This document shows positions 23,001 to 36,227 of a DNA stretch of 64,000 nucleotides, piece by piece. The DNA lies in assembly GCA_000708835.1 (NCBI GenBank), contig DF237136.1, positions 41,967-105,966 on the forward strand, given 5' to 3'. The position numbers and the translations under genes are program-made. How positions within the stretch are numbered: position 1 is the first letter of the stretch; each line of letters opens with the position of its first letter. The stretch is from Klebsormidium nitens. Its lineage: Eukaryota > Streptophyta > Klebsormidiophyceae > Klebsormidiales > Klebsormidiaceae. The notes under the pieces were generated by a model. The model made no database searches and was not told where the DNA came from. It worked only from the letters and a program-made list of their open reading frames with translations.

Positions 23001-23945
23001 ACGGCGAGCAGTGCGAGCGGCTCGGCAGTCCGCATGCTTCGATGCGGGTTGCTGGGAGCGAATGCCCCATCCATTCGCTCTGACGCTGGTTCTGGGTTGG
23101 ATTGCCGCAGGTGGTGTGCTTGCATGTCCTGGTCCTGTGAAGATGGAGGAAAGTAGATTGCGTTCGACTGGACCGGTCCGTAATTGTGCCGCCGCGCCTG
23201 TTGTGCCTTGCAGTCAAGCCTGGCGTGTTGTACCGGGAGGTGGGGGAGGTCATCAGCCGACATGCGTCCATGAACACCTTCCAAGTGGTGGGTACCGTTG
23301 CTATGCAGCACAGGTCTCCTTGCGGAGGTTTTCGTGTCGTCTACGCCCCAGTCACGTTGTTGCTTCTGAGGGTGTTTTGAGAGCATTGTCTGTGCGGATT
23401 GATAGTTAGCGGACGCATTCTCCTCTGCCCAAGAGAGACTCTCTTCAGGGGCAGACAAGACGCACTTTTCGCGGCCCGTGCAGGTGAAGTCGTACTGCGG
23501 TCATGGCATAGGAGACCTATTCCATTGTGCGCCCAACATCCCGCATTACGCTCGGAATAAGGCGGTCGGAGTGATGAAAGCGGGCCAAACATTCACAATT
23601 GAACCCATGATCAACACAGGTCAGTCTGGCCCTGAGGCCGGGTGTGTCGCTTTGCTCATGTTTTAGTCACTGCCGATGTGGCAGCAAGGCATCGTTGCTC
23701 GTGTGCTCCGTACAACTCTTTGGTTTGCAGCTCACCAGACAAGATAGCAACAGACAGGCCCTTGTCCTTTTCTGCCAGGGGTCTGGCGGGATCGCATGTG
23801 GCCAGACGGGTGGACTGCCGTGACCGAAGACGGTGGCAGAAGCGCCCAGTTCGAGCACACATTGCTGGTTACGGAAACCGGCGTTGAGGTGCTCACTGCC
23901 CGTTTTCCAACGTCGCCAAAAGTGTTCCCATGGCTGCACGAATGA
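20053..23945 (+). CDS. METAP1: Methionine aminopeptidase type 1 (eukaryotic, zinc-finger form)
   Basis: Nine exons with all phases closing give 405 residues: 20053-20138, 20738-20968, 21266-21389, 21882-21926, 22289-22440, 22785-22987, 23214-23287, 23484-23619 and 23779-23945. It removes the initiator methionine from nascent proteins at the ribosome. The N-terminus carries the MYND-like zinc finger of cytosolic MetAP1 ([15 protein letters not shown], then [18 protein letters not shown]), which plastid and bacterial forms lack. The catalytic fold is complete: D238 in IVNVDVS, D249 in [14 protein letters not shown]312 in [12 protein letters not shown]345 in FTIEPMIN and the Glu of QFEHTLLV are the five metal ligands. 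The 45-nt fourth exon ([15 protein letters not shown]) bridges linker and catalytic domain. ATG 20053 gives the short N-terminus usual before the zinc finger. A TGTAA motif, the usual green-algal poly(A) signal, lies at 23973. Confidence 0.95.
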
Positions 23946-25075
23946 AGGTTGCCAGGCATAGTTTCTGGGCTATGTAACAGTATCTCTGATAATGACACGG
24001 ACATCGGAAAGAACAGTTCCTCATTCATCTTGACAAGCCTCCACGTCGCATCATGACTCATCGCGATTGCTACTCAAACGTGCATGATTCGAGTAGCTAT
24101 GTATAGCTGGCATCTGTATGCAAAGTCACTGATCCGTTCATCCGGCCTAGAAACGGATTCTTGTCGAAAGCTAGCTCTCGACTGTTTCAATGCGGCATAT
24201 ATATGTATTTCAGACACGCACGGTTGGCAGATGAGCCATAACTGTTTGAATACCTGAGTTATATTTACTGTTGATGCTCCGGGGAAGTCGACATGGCGGT
24301 TATAGATGCATTCGTATAATGCACATGCATGAGCATGGCCATGTAGTGTTGCATGGTTGCATGTCTGTGGAGCCCATGCAATTGGCTTAAGCATGATGCT
24401 AGAAGTGACTGTTGCATAAACATGCGTATCGTGTCATGCATTCACGCATTGATTATACGTCTAGATTTCTAGCTTATTAATCTCATATTGATACCATTGC
24501 AGACTATGACCCTAAAATCCGATAATCTTTACGACGTACTTTCCACTAAGGAATAGAGATCAAGGCATGCCAGCGCGCTCGGCAGGTGACAGGATTCCGA
24601 TTGCCGGAAACTGAACGCTGTTGCAGAATGAACAACATGTCATTCCTGGTCAAAGCAGCCATGTGCCAGTTTGTGCCAATCCGACCCCATGCCTCGTGTA
24701 AGAGCATCATGTGATTGGATAGGTCACCGACATGATCTTCCTCCTCCGATCTCGCCATCAAGATAAAGTGTCGACTACAATTCACGAGTTTCTCGTATCC
24801 ACGGCAGACATTTTTCTCAGCATCGGCAGCTAAGGCATGCGTCGCTCCAGCAAGAGGCGTCAATCGACCTGACAAAGGATACTTATGTGAAACTTGACAT
24901 ACCTACATACCTTGGACAAATGAGAATAACCAGTTAACAAGATGGCAACCTCAAGTTCGTAAGTACCTGAGACTTCGACAAGAACGCAAGGTATAGAAAG
25001 GTCTGGCTCTTCACGATCAGATGTGCTCGAAATACCTGCGCTTTCCAAGTTTGCAGCTTCCGCTGTTTAGCACAA
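23946..25075. other. Intergenic between convergent genes
   Basis: About 1.1 kb between the stops of MetAP1 (+) and the DCN1-like gene (-). It is AT-rich with repeated GCATGCA-like strings (24290-24400). No gene or repeat unit recognised beyond the expected 3' UTRs. Confidence 0.5.
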
Positions 25076-27329
25076 TCAATGCTGCTTCTCTTTTGCCCAT
25101 TCCACGTAGTTGTCAAGCAGCAGCGGCCAGGCCTGGCTCTCGTCGTAGTTACTGAGATCCGGCTTCACCTGTTGGCATATCCGCCATAAGAACGACAACT
25201 GTAAGCGATGAACAAGGGAAAAGTAGAGCACATCAAAAAATTTGAGGGATTGGACTTGAACAACACTCCTACACAGACTGGGCGTCACTTAAGCAGTCGC
25301 ACCCACCTCGTTGCAAAACCGGAGGAATGCTGTCCACTGGTCCAGGTTGATAGCCTTGTACTCCTTCTGCTCCTGCATGAGTGCAGCAGCAACGAATCCA
25401 TCGTTTAGTCAGCAAGCTCACAGTGAGGTCAACTGGACTCCTTAGAAGTACAGAGCTCATATCCAAAACGGAAAACTCTGCTCCATTCAAGAACAAGGAA
25501 GGTATAGGCAGGTCTGATCCAAGTAGAGTGAGGTAGCGGTTAATCATCATTTCGCAAAGGTACACATTATTTCACGGTGGTCAGCAATCTGCAAACGTGC
25601 AAACAAGAGTCAAGTGCGAATGTGAGACCTTGACGGCAGCAACTCCCACTTACTTGGAGAAACTGGACAAAAGTTGGAAGATGCGGGTGGGTCCCCAAAA
25701 CCAGCTCCAGCATCACAGTCGCTGTTTCAATGTCCAACGTCTTTTGCAATGGTTCTGCAAGTAGAGAATTCGACAGTGATATAGTGGTCTGCGTCCAGCC
25801 GAAAACCATCACTCTATCCTCGCATAGTGACAAAGTTTGTTCTCCTGACAGAACATGCATATACTCTCGCTGCTTTTACGGCCTTGGAAGTGCCGTGCTG
25901 AGTGAATATTGAGAACAGCTCGATCAGAATCTGCAACATTTACATAAATGAACAATGTAGTGACGTCAAAATTCTGGTGCAAGTGGGCCTCGCAGCAACC
26001 ACGGTGTATTTTCAAAGAGCCACACGCGCAGGATGGAGTTAAGCCTGCTCAAGAGCTGCTGGCACAGGAATCAACATGAAAGTCTCAAATCGTTTTGGCC
26101 CTGGAGGAGCTTCCTGGTTTGAACTCTCACCGGTTAAGCAGAATCTGAAGGCAAATTGGTAAAACTCCTTGAAAGTGTACGGGTTTGCAACCTGAAACAC
26201 AAAAAGTTCATCAATTACTTTTACTGCATAAAAGGCATGCGAATGGAAAGGATGGGACACTTCAATGTTGAACCATCATGCCAAAAGATGTTCCTTATCA
26301 TGGTACCTCAGATTGCACATACAAGAAAACAAGGCTGCGCTGGACAGTCAAGACGTCGGATGCGATGATAAGGCAGAAACTGTTGCTGGCAGCCTTACCT
26401 CATCTTGTAAACTTGGAAGAACCCTCTTCAACTTATCCAGGGAGTCGACTCGCAGACCCTTGAGGCCTTGTCGCCACTCATCTCTTGAAAAGTACCCCAT
26501 CCGAGATGCCTTCAATCTCCTGGCAACCAAAGACTTGCTTGGATCAAGCAGATCTATCCTGCCTCACACAACCCAAAGCCGGAGAATCTTAACCGTTGCG
26601 AGAAATTAAGACATGGAAGTGTGTACGTAGCAGCACTACAATTAACTTCCCCTCGGACTCTCACCATGCCAGCAGGAGAATCCTGATGTCAGTTGTGCTT
26701 ATCCCCAGATCGTCGCACAGTCTCTCCACTCCAGTGGGCCTGCCAAACAAAATAGCGAGAAAGTTGGGGGTTTAGTGAGTGTAGAGGATGACACTCTCTT
26801 TACTGGTAGAGTAAAGCAGAGTTAGATCCAAACACGAGCAATGATCAGCAAGCCCTGTGCAATCATTCTTCGTGTTGCAAGAGTGGGTCTCGTTGAGGTG
26901 AGCTTACCCGATATCCGCCTCGTCATCGGCATAATGTGCAAACAATGCTTCCACCTTCTCTGAGTCCCCTCGACTTGTCCGTCCTATCAAAAAATGAACA
27001 TGTGAGTTATAAGCTGAGCACGCGATGTTGCAGCTGACCTAGACAGTGACCAACAGAGAGCAATCCCTATATCGTCATGTACAAAGTCTGCGACTGACTT
27101 TTTGCTTTGTGCAGCATTGGCTAAAAGCTTAGCACATCATACAACATTGTAAGCAAACCCATCAAACAAGTGGCCAAGCGGAAAACAGAACAAGGAGACC
27201 CTAAAAGCGCTTCTCAACTTGACATTACTACCAAGAACAAGGCCAGGTCAGCAGCTGCTTCTTCCACTCCCCAGGCCCTTTACCTGCTGAAGGTGCTGGA
27301 GTTGGCTGACTCCTGGAAGACCTCCTCAT
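25076..27329 (-). CDS. DCN1: DCN1-like cullin neddylation factor
   Basis: Eight exons close to 212 residues: 27284-27329, 26908-26983, 26665-26739, 26399-26519, 26131-26191, 25654-25754, 25307-25372 and 25076-25168. The protein is the potentiating-neddylation (PONY) domain nearly end to end: GVERLCDDLGIS, then YFSRDEWRQGL, FKEFYQFAFRFCL, DIETATVMLELVLG, NLDQWTAFLRFC and the hallmark LSNYDESQAWPLLLDNYVEW close to the C-terminus. DCN1 proteins bind cullins and the NEDD8 E2 (UBC12) and promote cullin neddylation, which switches on SCF-type ubiquitin ligases. The N-terminus lacks the UBA domain of some DCN1 proteins and is a short Ser/Arg-rich stretch. It is divergent from the M1 aminopeptidase gene across about 1.8 kb. 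Confidence 0.9.
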
Positions 27330-29143
27330 ATTGGATTCAGAAGCTTCGAGGGGGGAGACCTGGCCCGGGCTTGCAGCCCAGCTCGTGTGGTGGTTGGGAA
27401 GTGCAGCCCGGGCCTGCGGACGGGAGCTCCAGCAGGAACCTATGGTGCCGTCTCTGCTGACATCAATGACGCGATGCCAGGCCGATGCATCCAACCAAAG
27501 GCCGTTGTGAACTCTCTAGCTCTCACTGCGCCATGTTCTGCATCCTGATGGGGACGAAGCCAAGTCACAAGTGGGCATGAGCAAGCACATCATGCATCAG
27601 GCTGAGAAGGTCTGCATGCAAAGTCTTCAAAAATGGTCGTACATTCTAAAATAATATTATTATTATTGCCCCCAACTCCAACACTAGGTTTAGAAAAACG
27701 GGTTGGCAACCTGGGTTGGCCTTCGTGGGTCGTCCGATTTCCTCACGGCGACCATTGAAACGTCAGCTTTTTCAGTCGTTTCCGCACGTTTCTGTTGTCG
27801 ACACAAACTCTTGAGGATCACTTTTTTGACCCGGCCGCATTTCTGTTGGGTACAAAGAACGTTACCATTACACAGAGCGACGGCACATGAGCGTTTATTG
27901 TTTGCGCTGGTCAGTGGGTGGTTATGTATAAGGTTAGAACCACTCGTGCCAGTTGACTTTTCAGTGTGGAGTCTGGACGCAGAAGTTCAGGTTAGAACAT
28001 GCCCTCCCGAGCTTGGGCCCTGGCCCTGGCCCTGCCAGGTGCTGCTCGACTCAAATTGTCTCGGAGTGGAAGTGGCAGTGGAACAGGGCTGAGGCTGAGG
28101 CTGTAGGACCAGGTACGCTGAGTTGGAACTTGGACACCACCAGGTACACTGAGTTGGACACCATGCCGGCGGTTGCCTCCGTTTTGAGTCTGCGCACACA
28201 CAGTTCAGCTACTTTTCTGAGAGCAAAATCGTTCTCCAATTCAGGCAGCAAGGATTGTATGCAGGCTGGTGCAGCTATCGTGCGAAGGGTAAGCTCGCTG
28301 TGTTGAGATGCTGGAGGGCCTGCTCGTGTAAAGTGCCTCATAGCATTCATCGATTTGTGCCATCCATAGACTAGAGTTTTGTATGGACAACCAGTTTGCA
28401 AAATTGCCGCAACTGTTCCATCCGGCCTTCAACCGTATTCAACATCAACAGGTCGCAGTGGCGAGCGGATCTCTTTAGAGGCTCTCCTGACGTATCTAGT
28501 GTCTCTTATCGTGCAGTGTGCTCGCTCTTTTCTCCGGACACCCCCAAAGCAGACGAGGACTGTCTTAAGTACCTCTCGCCCCTTCCGCAGCAGTGAGACA
28601 CTTTCTGGACAGGTAAAGCAGGGCAGTTGGCGCGAGCAAGAGTGGACGTCTAGGCCCACATGCGAACCACTGGAAGGAACCTGTTAAATTCGTGAGGAGC
28701 TTGCATGTGGTTGTTCAGCTGCGGTGTCGTCTGTTGAGTACCAGCCCTGATCCTTTATCTGCATACGCTGCTTGAATTGCACAACCAAGTGAGCTTCTTT
28801 GATGTGCTCTGTTGCAGGGATTGAGACCTTCGCAAGCGAGCATCGTGCCCACTTCGCTGTTCGCTGCTCTGGTCAGCCTCGTGCACCCTCTCTCCAGAGA
28901 TTGCTTTTGAGTCGATGTAGGCTGCTGGTAGAATCAGGCTCTGTCAGATTGGTTGATTCACTTCTTCAAGGGCACATCAAAGTGGTTGCTTTTCTGCTCC
29001 ACCACCTCTCCATCAATCTCATCAACTTGGGTATGTGATGCTGACGCCACCCTTCTTTCTGAGCAACTCGGTTTTAATTAGGCCAACATGCTTCCTGTCT
29101 GCTCCTGTTCAAATAGTCCCTTGGTTATCCGTTGCAGCCCAGC
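27330..29143. other. Divergent 5' region of DCN1 and the M1 aminopeptidase
   Basis: About 1.8 kb without a confirmed exon. It holds an AT-rich trinucleotide run (27648-27666), a GGCCCT repeat (28016-28038) and a partial tandem duplication at 28110-28165 (CCAGGTACxCTGAGTTGGA twice). A stretch from 28818 to about 29030 has an acceptor and a GTATGTG donor and could be a 5' exon of the aminopeptidase, but its phase does not fit the ATG at 29144, so it may be untranslated. Confidence 0.4.
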
Positions 29144-32100
29144 ATGGCCCCCAATGTCGAGCGTACGCAGATGACAGTAGCCACCCAAGCGGCTGCTGAG
29201 CCCGTAGAGAAGAAAGAGGCTCCAAAGCCGATCTTTTTGAAAGACTATAGGGCACCGGATTATCTTTTTGACAAGGTGAGCTGGACAACTGATTAGGATC
29301 TTCACATGGAGCCGGGAACAAACAGGGCCCCCATCAAGGCAACATAGACGTCATCTGCACCAGCCCAGGAATCGGATTTGCAAGGAACTGGGTGTGGTCG
29401 CTTGTTGCCATGTTCAGTTGGCTACTCCTTGACTTGACTTGACTCCTTAAAAGTTCAATTGATGCAGGTCAATCTGACTTTTGAGCTGGGTGAAGACTAC
29501 ACGACTGTCACTTCGAGCATCCTGGTGCGGCCCAGCCACTCAGGTATGGTGTGGGCCACCCTCCGTTTTTACAAAGTCCATCTCAGCACGCAGTTCGATG
29601 GCTGCCAACCCGACTCTAGAGCTCCTTTGGCAAAGTCAGGTTAGTTGGAAGCCTGTTGAGTACCGGGGCTGTCCCTGCCTGTAATTACACCGCTCTTGCT
29701 GGCACAGGTGGCAGCCCTCCTCTGATCCTGGATGGGGCTGAGCCCAAGGACCTGGAGCTGGTGAATGTCAAGGTGAACGGGAAGGCGCTGCAGGTAGGTC
29801 TTTTCGTGCAAGTCGTGAGAGACAAGGGATTGCCAACTTGAAATGATATCTCTAGAATAAGTGGCTCAAAGATACTGCCAAGCTTCTCATCTGAATGATA
29901 GGTGCTTTTCAGCCACCCTGATTGCGGAGCCCGAGATTGGGAGTCCACTTGGGATGGACTATCGACAGGGTCATAAACCCTTCAAGGTTGGTCATGCGGC
30001 ACTGATGGCTGAGTAAGTGGATGAGATGTGGCTTTGTTGTTGTATGCGCAGAGAAAGTCTTTGAGGGGCATCTTTGACCTCGATCTCTCTGCGGATTCTT
30101 TTTGCTTTAGGCATCAGCAGAGGAAAGAGTTCACTGAAATGCTGAACCAGGGTTAAGCTGCTGCAGCCTAGTCCAGAGGTGACTCCGCGTTTGGGTATGC
30201 TTGCCTGCAGACGGGCGACTTCGAGCGCAGCCAGAAGAAGTTGACCATCGTCTCCCCGCCCGCGGAGGCGTACACCCTGGAGATTGAAACCAAGATCCAG
30301 CCCCAGAACAACACCGCACTAGAGGTCAGCAGCCCTCCGCGCAAGCAGGGGGCCGGCTTAAGCAAGTCTTAGATTGCCATTGGTCGAAGATGATGGGCGA
30401 CCTAAGGCCGTCCAACGCGCCTTCCCTGTTTCCTTGTCCTGTGTCAAGCCACTCCTGGAGGAGGTTGCTGGTACAGCTGCTTGCCTGTGACCTCTTGCCC
30501 ATTCAGGGCCTTGCTGCAGTCCAGTGGGCCTGCTCGTGTGTCCTCACGCACTCAAGCTTGCCGCGTGGCAGGGCCTGTATAAGACGAGTGGCAACTTCTG
30601 CACCCAGTGCGAGGCGGAGGGCTTCCGGCGCATCACCTTCTACCAGGACCGCCCCGACGTCATGGTAAGGGGTCCTCCGAAAGGACCTGGTGTCCTAAGC
30701 CCTGTTCATTGTAACAACCGTGAAAGCATTCAATGGAGGAATCAACGGCTGCCACTCTTCGACCTGCCATGTCAATTGACCATATTCTTACTGAATGCTA
30801 ACAAGCCCTTTCTGACGACAGGCCCGCTACACGGTGCGCATCGAGGGTGACGCGGCGCGCTACCCGGTGCTGCTGTCCAACGGCAACCTGGCGGAGCAGG
30901 GCGATCTGGAAGGGGGCCGCCACTACGCGGTGTGGGAGGACCCCTTTGTGAAGCCGTGCTACCTGTTCGCCCTGGTGGCGGGCCAGCTGACGCACACGGA
31001 GGACAAGTTCGTGACCATGTCCGGCAAGGAGGTCACTCTCCGAATATACGTCCAGGTCAGGCCGCCACCGCAAGAGGAGCACTGCTGGCGTTCTTCTTCG
31101 TTGGACCGGTGCGATGGCTGCATGCAATCCATGAAAACGTGCGAGTATCGTGCGGGTATTGGGCCCGGATTCTCCACAGCCATTCAAAGCCCATCTACAT
31201 ATATTGTTTGTCAATTCACAGAAGCTCTGCTCCTAAATTCATTCAAATTGAGCCTCGTTTCTTTGTTTTCTCTCCCTCTGTTCATTGTCTCACACAATAC
31301 CTTGACTGGTATTGGTCAATATTGAACGTGTGCTGACGACTGCTTCTGCTTTTGGACATGTAGGAGCACAACAAGGACAAGACTGCCTATGCCATGCGCT
31401 CGCTGCAAGCCGCCATGAAGTGGGATGAGGATACTTTCGGCCGGGAGTACGGTGAGGCTCCAGCGCAGCCAAGATCCTTTGCGGCCGTTCGTGTGGATAT
31501 GGTTCTGCACGACATATCAAAAACATTGTCCAACAATTGTAAGAGGCGCTTTGGTGACCGATTCGTGAACCCGATCCTTATCCAGAAGCTTTTCGCAAAC
31601 TGATATTGGCTTTTCCTTCACCCAACTCATTGCCTTTTCTTTTCATCCAGATCTGGATCTGTTCAACATCGTGGCTGTCGACGATTTCAACAGTGAGCGT
31701 TTCGACGACTTTCTTATCGCTTGCCATCCGACTCGTCTGAAGCAGCCTCTGGGTCGCCTCCGTCAGAAGGTGCACGAGAACATCTTTGTGGGTGCCTTGG
31801 CATGCAACCCGCTTGCCATGCCCTCACGCGATATTCCGCCAGGCGAAAAGCAGCCTGCTGTTTCCAGGATGCCGAGCGACTGTGTGCGGCAATTGTTTCC
31901 GATATGGGGATTCTTGCTCTGATTTGTGCTGTAAAACGGGCTTCCAAACCGGGTAGCACAGAGTGCTGTAGGTGCAGCCTGGTAGGTCAAGCGGCTGTAT
32001 GACGTGCTGTGTGGCGTGCGCAGTGGGTGCGATGGAGAACAAGTCGCTGAACATCTTCAACTCGCGGCTGGTGCTGGCCACCCCCGAGACGGCCACCGAC

Positions 32101-35100
32101 GGCGACTACACGTCCATCGAGGGCGTCGTCGGCCACGAGTACTTCCACAACTGGACCGGCAACCGCGTCACCTGCCGCGACTGGTTCCAGCTCTCCCTCA
32201 AGGAGGTAACACCACCGGATCCTCGTCACTTGAGCGCGTGTGGGTAAAACATGCTTCACGTGAGATTCGAATCCTGGGTCGAAAGGGTTGCCACATGGTA
32301 CTGTCTGCCTTCCAACCGCGGTTGTACAGGAAATGAAGTGGCCTTCTATTTGTGCAGGGCCTGACTGTCTACCGTGATCAAGAATTCACGTCCGACATGA
32401 CGAGCCGCGCGGTGACGCGCATTGGGGACGTGCAGCGGCTGCGCATGGCGCAGTTCCCGGAGGACGCAGGGCCCATGGCGCACCCCGTGCGGCCACAGTC
32501 GTACATCAAGATGGACAACTTCTACACGCTGACCGTCTACGAGAAGGTCCGCACACACTCTTGCTGGGAGCCAGCTCCAGAGGACAGATTAAATTGGTCC
32601 TCTTGGAACCGTATGGTTGACTAATTGCTTCGGATACCGCGTGCGCTGCGGGTCTCGTCATGCCTGGTTATGCGGCCCCAGCTGCACAGTCTGACGTCCC
32701 GGGGGTGTGTGCCACGCAGGGCGCGGAGGTGGTGCGCATGTACGAGACGCTGCTGGGCAAGGCCGGCTTCCGCAAGGGGATGGACCTCTACTTCGAGCGC
32801 CACGACGGGCAGGCCGTCACCTGCGACGACTTTCTGGCCGCCATGCGCGACGCCAACGGCGCGGACCTGGGCACCTTCCCGCTCTGGTACCAGCAGGCCG
32901 GCACGCCGCGGCTGAGCATCACCACGCACTACGACGAGGCGGCCAAGACGTTCACGCTCACCACCAAGTAAGTAAGGGGGGCTGCGCGCAAGGACCACCG
33001 GGTGTACCGATGGCGGCTTGTCAGGCACTGTACGCCTGGGAGTCGTCTTAAAGACCTGATGTCTTTTTGAAATTGGCAGAGCTGGTTGTAGACGGCTGGC
33101 CCGGGACCACCATCAGATGATAAGCCGGACGTGGGAAAGTCAGCCTCTAACTACCCTTGAGCCAAAGTGCATATGCCTATTGCCAGAATGGAGAGGTGGC
33201 GTGCAGTTTAGGTGTTGATGTACGTTTTAGCCATGCCCTATTCCGGTTCCATTCTTCAAAGAGACGCCTTTCGGAAGCTTGAGACATGCTTTACCTTGCT
33301 GGTACGCGACTAAAGGGACGTCAAGTGACAACAGCACGTTTCCAAAGTTGTTGACGCTCCTTTGGTGGTGGCGGCTTTCACAACTTGGCTTTCCTATGGA
33401 CGACTGTCTAACTCATTGTCGGGCACTTCGTGTCGCGCCAGGCAGGAGGTCCCACCCAGTGCGGGCCAGCCCGTGAAGCAGCCCATGCTGCTGCCGGTCA
33501 CGGTCGGCCTGCTCGGGCCGGACGGCGCCGACCTGCCCCTCTCCTCCGTCAACGGGCGGCCGCTGGCGGGGCCGGACGGAGCAGCGCCCACGTCCACGGT
33601 GCTGCGCGTGGACCAGGCAGAGCAGACGTTCACGTTCGACAACATCCCGGCGCGGCCAGTGCCGTCCCTGCTGCGCAACTTCAGCGCGCCGGTGCGGCTG
33701 ACCTCTGACGTGACGGACGAGCAGCTCATCTTCCTGCTGGCGCACGACTCGGACCCGTTCAACAGGTGCGCAAAGCAGCCCCGCACGAGGCACGCACGAG
33801 TCTAAGCTGCTTCTCTTTGCGAAATTGTGATCTTGTGTGTCTTGCTTAATTCTTCCAAGTTTTCACATCGACGAGATGCACGCGCACGTCAGAATTCAAG
33901 AAGGCCGCTCACCTTCCACACGCCTACATCCGGGAAGAAGGTCAGCGGCTGCTGCAGCCCCGTAGCCCTGAACTCTGTTGGGCACGGTTTCGTTGATGCG
34001 GGTGTGTCCGGGGTGGTGTGCAGGTGGGAGGCGGCCCAGACGCTGGCGCGCAAGCTGATGCTGGACCTGGTGGGCAAGGCCCAAAAGGGGGACACCCTGC
34101 AGCTGGCCCCCGCCTTTGTGGCCGCGCTGAAGGACGTCCTCACGGACGCGGCTCTTGATAAGGTGAGCACCGCGGCATCTCCAAACAGAATGTGCTGGCA
34201 GCAGCGGCAGCGGCTTTGGATACAGCGTATTGCTGCGTTTTCTCTCGATCATCGGGGTCTTGGGTCTCTGCGCCGGCAAATTGCTGCCGTCATTGCGACG
34301 TTCCATCCAGACGCTGCCGGCTTCTTGTATGGGCCCTCGTTCACATCAAGCTCAATATGTTCCCTTATTAAGCAAGTTGCCATGATTCGATAAACACAGC
34401 CGCCTACTGATTACCCTCGAACGAAGAGCTGGTCTTTGTGTGCTGCACCAGGCGTGATCTTCTCGATTATCCCCCCCGTCTCCGAAACGTATAAAGATGC
34501 ATGTTGGTTCCCTTGGCGCAGGCCTTCATTGCGCGCGCCATCAGTTTGCCGTCCCAGAGCGAGCTGGCGGACATGATGGCGGTGGCGGACCCTGACGCCA
34601 TCCACGCGGTGCACAAGTTCGTGACGCGCACCATTGCGGCCGAGCTGCGCGCCGAGCTGCAGCACGCCGTGGACAGCAACCGCACCCGCGACGCCTACAG
34701 CCCCGACACCGCCAGCAAGGCGCGGCGCGCGCTCAAGAACACGGCGCTGGGCTACCTGGCCAGCCTGAACGAGGCGGACATCACAGACATGGCGCTCGCG
34801 GACTTCAGGTGAGGCGAGGGCATGCCCCCCGCGGGGTGAAGGGGATTTCCCAGAAATGTCAGGGAAGAGGGGACCGGGATTCGTGTCGAACTTCGTGAAA
34901 GGGCAGGGGAAAGCTTCGCTTCTTTTTGATTGCGAAACAAATGAAGAGGAAATCGCGAAATGATGTGTATGAGGAGATAAAGCCAATACCCGAAAACATC
35001 GATTGTCTGACAAGAATTTTCTTTGCGACAAGGATTGCAAGCACCTCTTGAGTAACTACAGGGTCCACAGGTCTCGTCCCATCGGCCTGATCTGCTTGGA

Positions 35101-36227
35101 CGAGACTACTCAGATTGTCTGTTCTTCGGGTGCTTCCTTTCGTCTATCCTAACTGAGTTTCGGCAATTCGAGAAATTTGTCCTTGTTCCGATCTCTTACT
35201 GCGCCGCTGTCGGCTTCTGACCGCTGGCTGCTGCCCGTTCAGGAGTTCCACCAACATGACGGACCAGCTGGCGGCCCTGGCGGCCCTGGCTGTCAACCCC
35301 GGGGAGGCGCGCGACACGGCGCTGGCGGAGTTCTACGAGCAGTGGAAGGGCGACGGCCTGGTCATGAACAAGTGGCTCGGCATCCAAGCTGCGTCGTCCC
35401 TGCCAGGTCAGCGGCGGCTGGGGTGCACGGCAGGGGAGCCAAGGGAGGGCCAACAGTGCGATTCATTGTGATTGCGATTCAGTTGTCGATTCGGAGAAAT
35501 TTTTGGGGCGAACGTATCGTTCAACTCCGCTTCTGAGAATTGCAACGCTTGTACTCTGTCATGCAGGCTTAGGCCTTTGTTTGGAGGACGACATGTTGTA
35601 CCTAGCGTAAGTTGGGTTCTACTTCAAAGCCGCGCCTTCTCCTGACGGGCTGCTTCTCTGACAGGCAACGTGGCGCACGTGCGTTCGCTGCTGGAGCACC
35701 CCGCGTTCGACATGAAGAACCCCAACAAAGTGTACGCCCTCGTTGGTGGCTTTGCCAGTGCCGCCGTCAACTTCCACGCGCGGGACGGCAGCGGGTACGA
35801 GTTCCTGGCGGAGCAGGTGCTCAAGCTGGACAAGATCAACGCACAGGTGGCGTCCCGCATGGTCAGCGCGTTCACCCGGTGGCGCCGCTACGACGACGAC
35901 AGGCAGAGCAAGGCCAAGGTGAGGCGCGCGGTCACGCTAACGCGTCCGGACGGCTGATCCGTGGTTCTGCATGCTTCTCGAAACAAGGGTCTCTCGATCC
36001 AGGATGTGCCAAACTCATATCCTTCTTCATGTCGCTGCAATGGAAGTTGTAGAATGGCTCGTCTTTGGTTATCGCACGTGGTCCTTTGATTTTGAGGTTT
36101 TTACAGGATTTGCAGTGACGCTCTAGTCTTGATTTTGCAGGCTCAGCTAGAACGGATTGTACGGACAGAGGGGCTGTCCGAGAATGTGTACGAGATTGTT
36201 TCCAAGAGTTTAGAGCCTGCGTCCTAG
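29144..36227 (+). CDS. M1 family metallo-aminopeptidase (PepN/MPA1 type)
   Basis: Seventeen exons close to 912 residues: 29144-29275, 29468-29543, 29708-29793, 30211-30324, 30572-30664, 30822-31055, 31364-31451, 31651-31692, 32024-32205, 32358-32546, 32720-32967, 33442-33765, 34024-34162, 34522-34808, 35243-35406, 35665-35918 and 36141-36227. It is a zinc enzyme that trims N-terminal residues from peptides. The substrate motif GAMEN is at residues 290-294; the zinc site HEYFH at 326-330 is followed by Glu349 after 18 residues, as in PepN. Other PepN blocks are intact ([61 protein letters not shown]). Similarity starts within the first exon ([14 protein letters not shown]). ATG 29144 follows a TTGCAG acceptor, so one or more upstream exons, possibly with a plastid or mitochondrial targeting sequence as in plant MPA1, may exist. 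Confidence 0.95.

Noticed and set aside
25809-25930. Apparent extra exon of the DCN1-like gene after an AAATGTTGCAG acceptor
   Set aside because: The phase-1 donor at 26131 joins exactly to 25754 and restores the DCN1 domain (CLTEPLQKTLDIET); including this stretch breaks the domain.
28110-28165. Partial tandem repeat as a possible satellite or CRISPR-like array
   Set aside because: Only two imperfect copies are present, and no further units or regular spacers follow.
30798-31214. 138-codon frame opposite the aminopeptidase exon
   Set aside because: Antisense shadow of a GC-rich exon whose sense frame matches PepN throughout.
32258-32275. Palindromic GATTCGAATCC resembling a tRNA B box inside an aminopeptidase intron
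   Set aside because: No A box, acceptor stem or anticodon arm can be built around it on either strand.
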